NCBI GenBank assembly: GCA_900552985.1
Contig: USBP01000109.1
Location: 1 to 5,834, forward strand
Origin: an uncultured Oscillospiraceae bacterium
GTDB taxonomy: Bacteria > Bacillota > Clostridia > Oscillospirales > Acutalibacteraceae
Length of the DNA stretch: 5,834 bases
Direction: 5' to 3'
Within the stretch, counting starts at the first letter, position 1. Each line of letters starts with the position of its first letter. This document shows positions 5,704 to 5,834 of this stretch, piece by piece. The notes beneath the pieces are model-generated. The model was not told the DNA's origin and did not search any database. It saw nothing but the letters and a program-made list of their open reading frames with translations. A program made the position numbers and the translations under genes.

Positions 5704-5834
5704 CTATCCTTTGATTAATCCGGCAGAGAGCTGCACCATGGCTTTGACCAAGGGCAGACAAAGCAGCAGAATGGCGACCTTCCCTGCCAGCTCCACCTTA
5801 TGGGAGAGAGCGGTTTCCCCACTGTCACGGCAGG
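5704..5834 (-). CDS. spoIIIAD: Stage III sporulation protein AD, C-terminal part (runs off the right edge)
   Basis: The last 42 codons of a small membrane protein of the SpoIIIA complex. The visible sequence begins CRDSGETALSHKVELAGK, which matches the conserved cytoplasmic block (CRDxGExALxxKVELAGK) that precedes the last membrane helix of SpoIIIAD. The helix itself follows as VAILLLCLPLVKAMVQL. It ends at TAG (5706-5704), five nucleotides before the spoIIIAE start, and the spoIIIAE ribosome binding site lies within its final codons. That tight spacing is what is expected inside the spoIIIA operon. The start and the first two membrane segments are outside the window. Confidence 0.92.
   Translation of the reverse strand, partial: CRDSGETALSHKVELAGKVAILLLCLPLVKAMVQLSAGLIKG

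Noticed and set aside
4748..5761. SpoIIIAE starting upstream at 5761
   Set aside because: The added 21 residues overlap spoIIIAD codons and would bury a clear signal peptide that starts at ATG 5698 behind its own ribosome binding site.

Overview
All genes in this window lie on the minus strand. They form the downstream half of a spoIIIA sporulation operon followed by a short housekeeping operon. The set spoIIIAD-AE-AF-AG-AH, then an Asp23-family gene, nusB and xseA, points to an endospore-forming member of the Firmicutes. By eye the base composition is near 50% GC. accB, accC and folD are missing from the positions they hold in Bacillus subtilis, and a TsaD-like gene sits between nusB and xseA. 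Together these suggest a clostridial lineage, probably of the Oscillospirales/Ruminococcaceae type; the lineage is an inference, not proven by the sequence.

Layout in transcription order, from right to left: the 3' end of spoIIIAD (5704-5834), spoIIIAE (5698 down to a TGA at 4748, with a homologous in-frame tail down to 4568), spoIIIAF (4553-4062), spoIIIAG (4065-3463), a 195-nt gap, spoIIIAH (3267-2662), a sigma-A-type promoter (2630-2603), the asp23-like gene (2492-2109), a structured 142-nt gap, nusB (1966-1565), the TsaD-like gene (1561-563), and the 5' part of xseA (539 to the left edge). Several starts given here lie inside longer open frames and were chosen by Shine-Dalgarno position and family N-termini.

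The SpoIIIA proteins work together. In B. subtilis they build, in the mother-cell membrane around the forespore, a secretion-like channel that meets forespore SpoIIQ and keeps the engulfed forespore active. The second gene group is vegetative: an envelope/lipid-homeostasis Asp23 protein, the antitermination factor NusB, a TsaD paralogue of unknown role, and the large subunit of exonuclease VII.

The strongest anomaly is in spoIIIAE. The frame meets a TGA at codon 317, then continues in the same frame for 59 hydrophobic codons that look like the missing C-terminus of the family, ending at TAA just before the spoIIIAF ribosome binding site. This could be a nonsense mutation, a sequencing error, or stop-codon readthrough. 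Other points of interest are the conserved but uncharacterised TsaD-like protein, a perfect 20-bp palindrome inside its gene, a two-tier inverted repeat before nusB, and a stop codon placed in a hairpin loop at the end of spoIIIAG.
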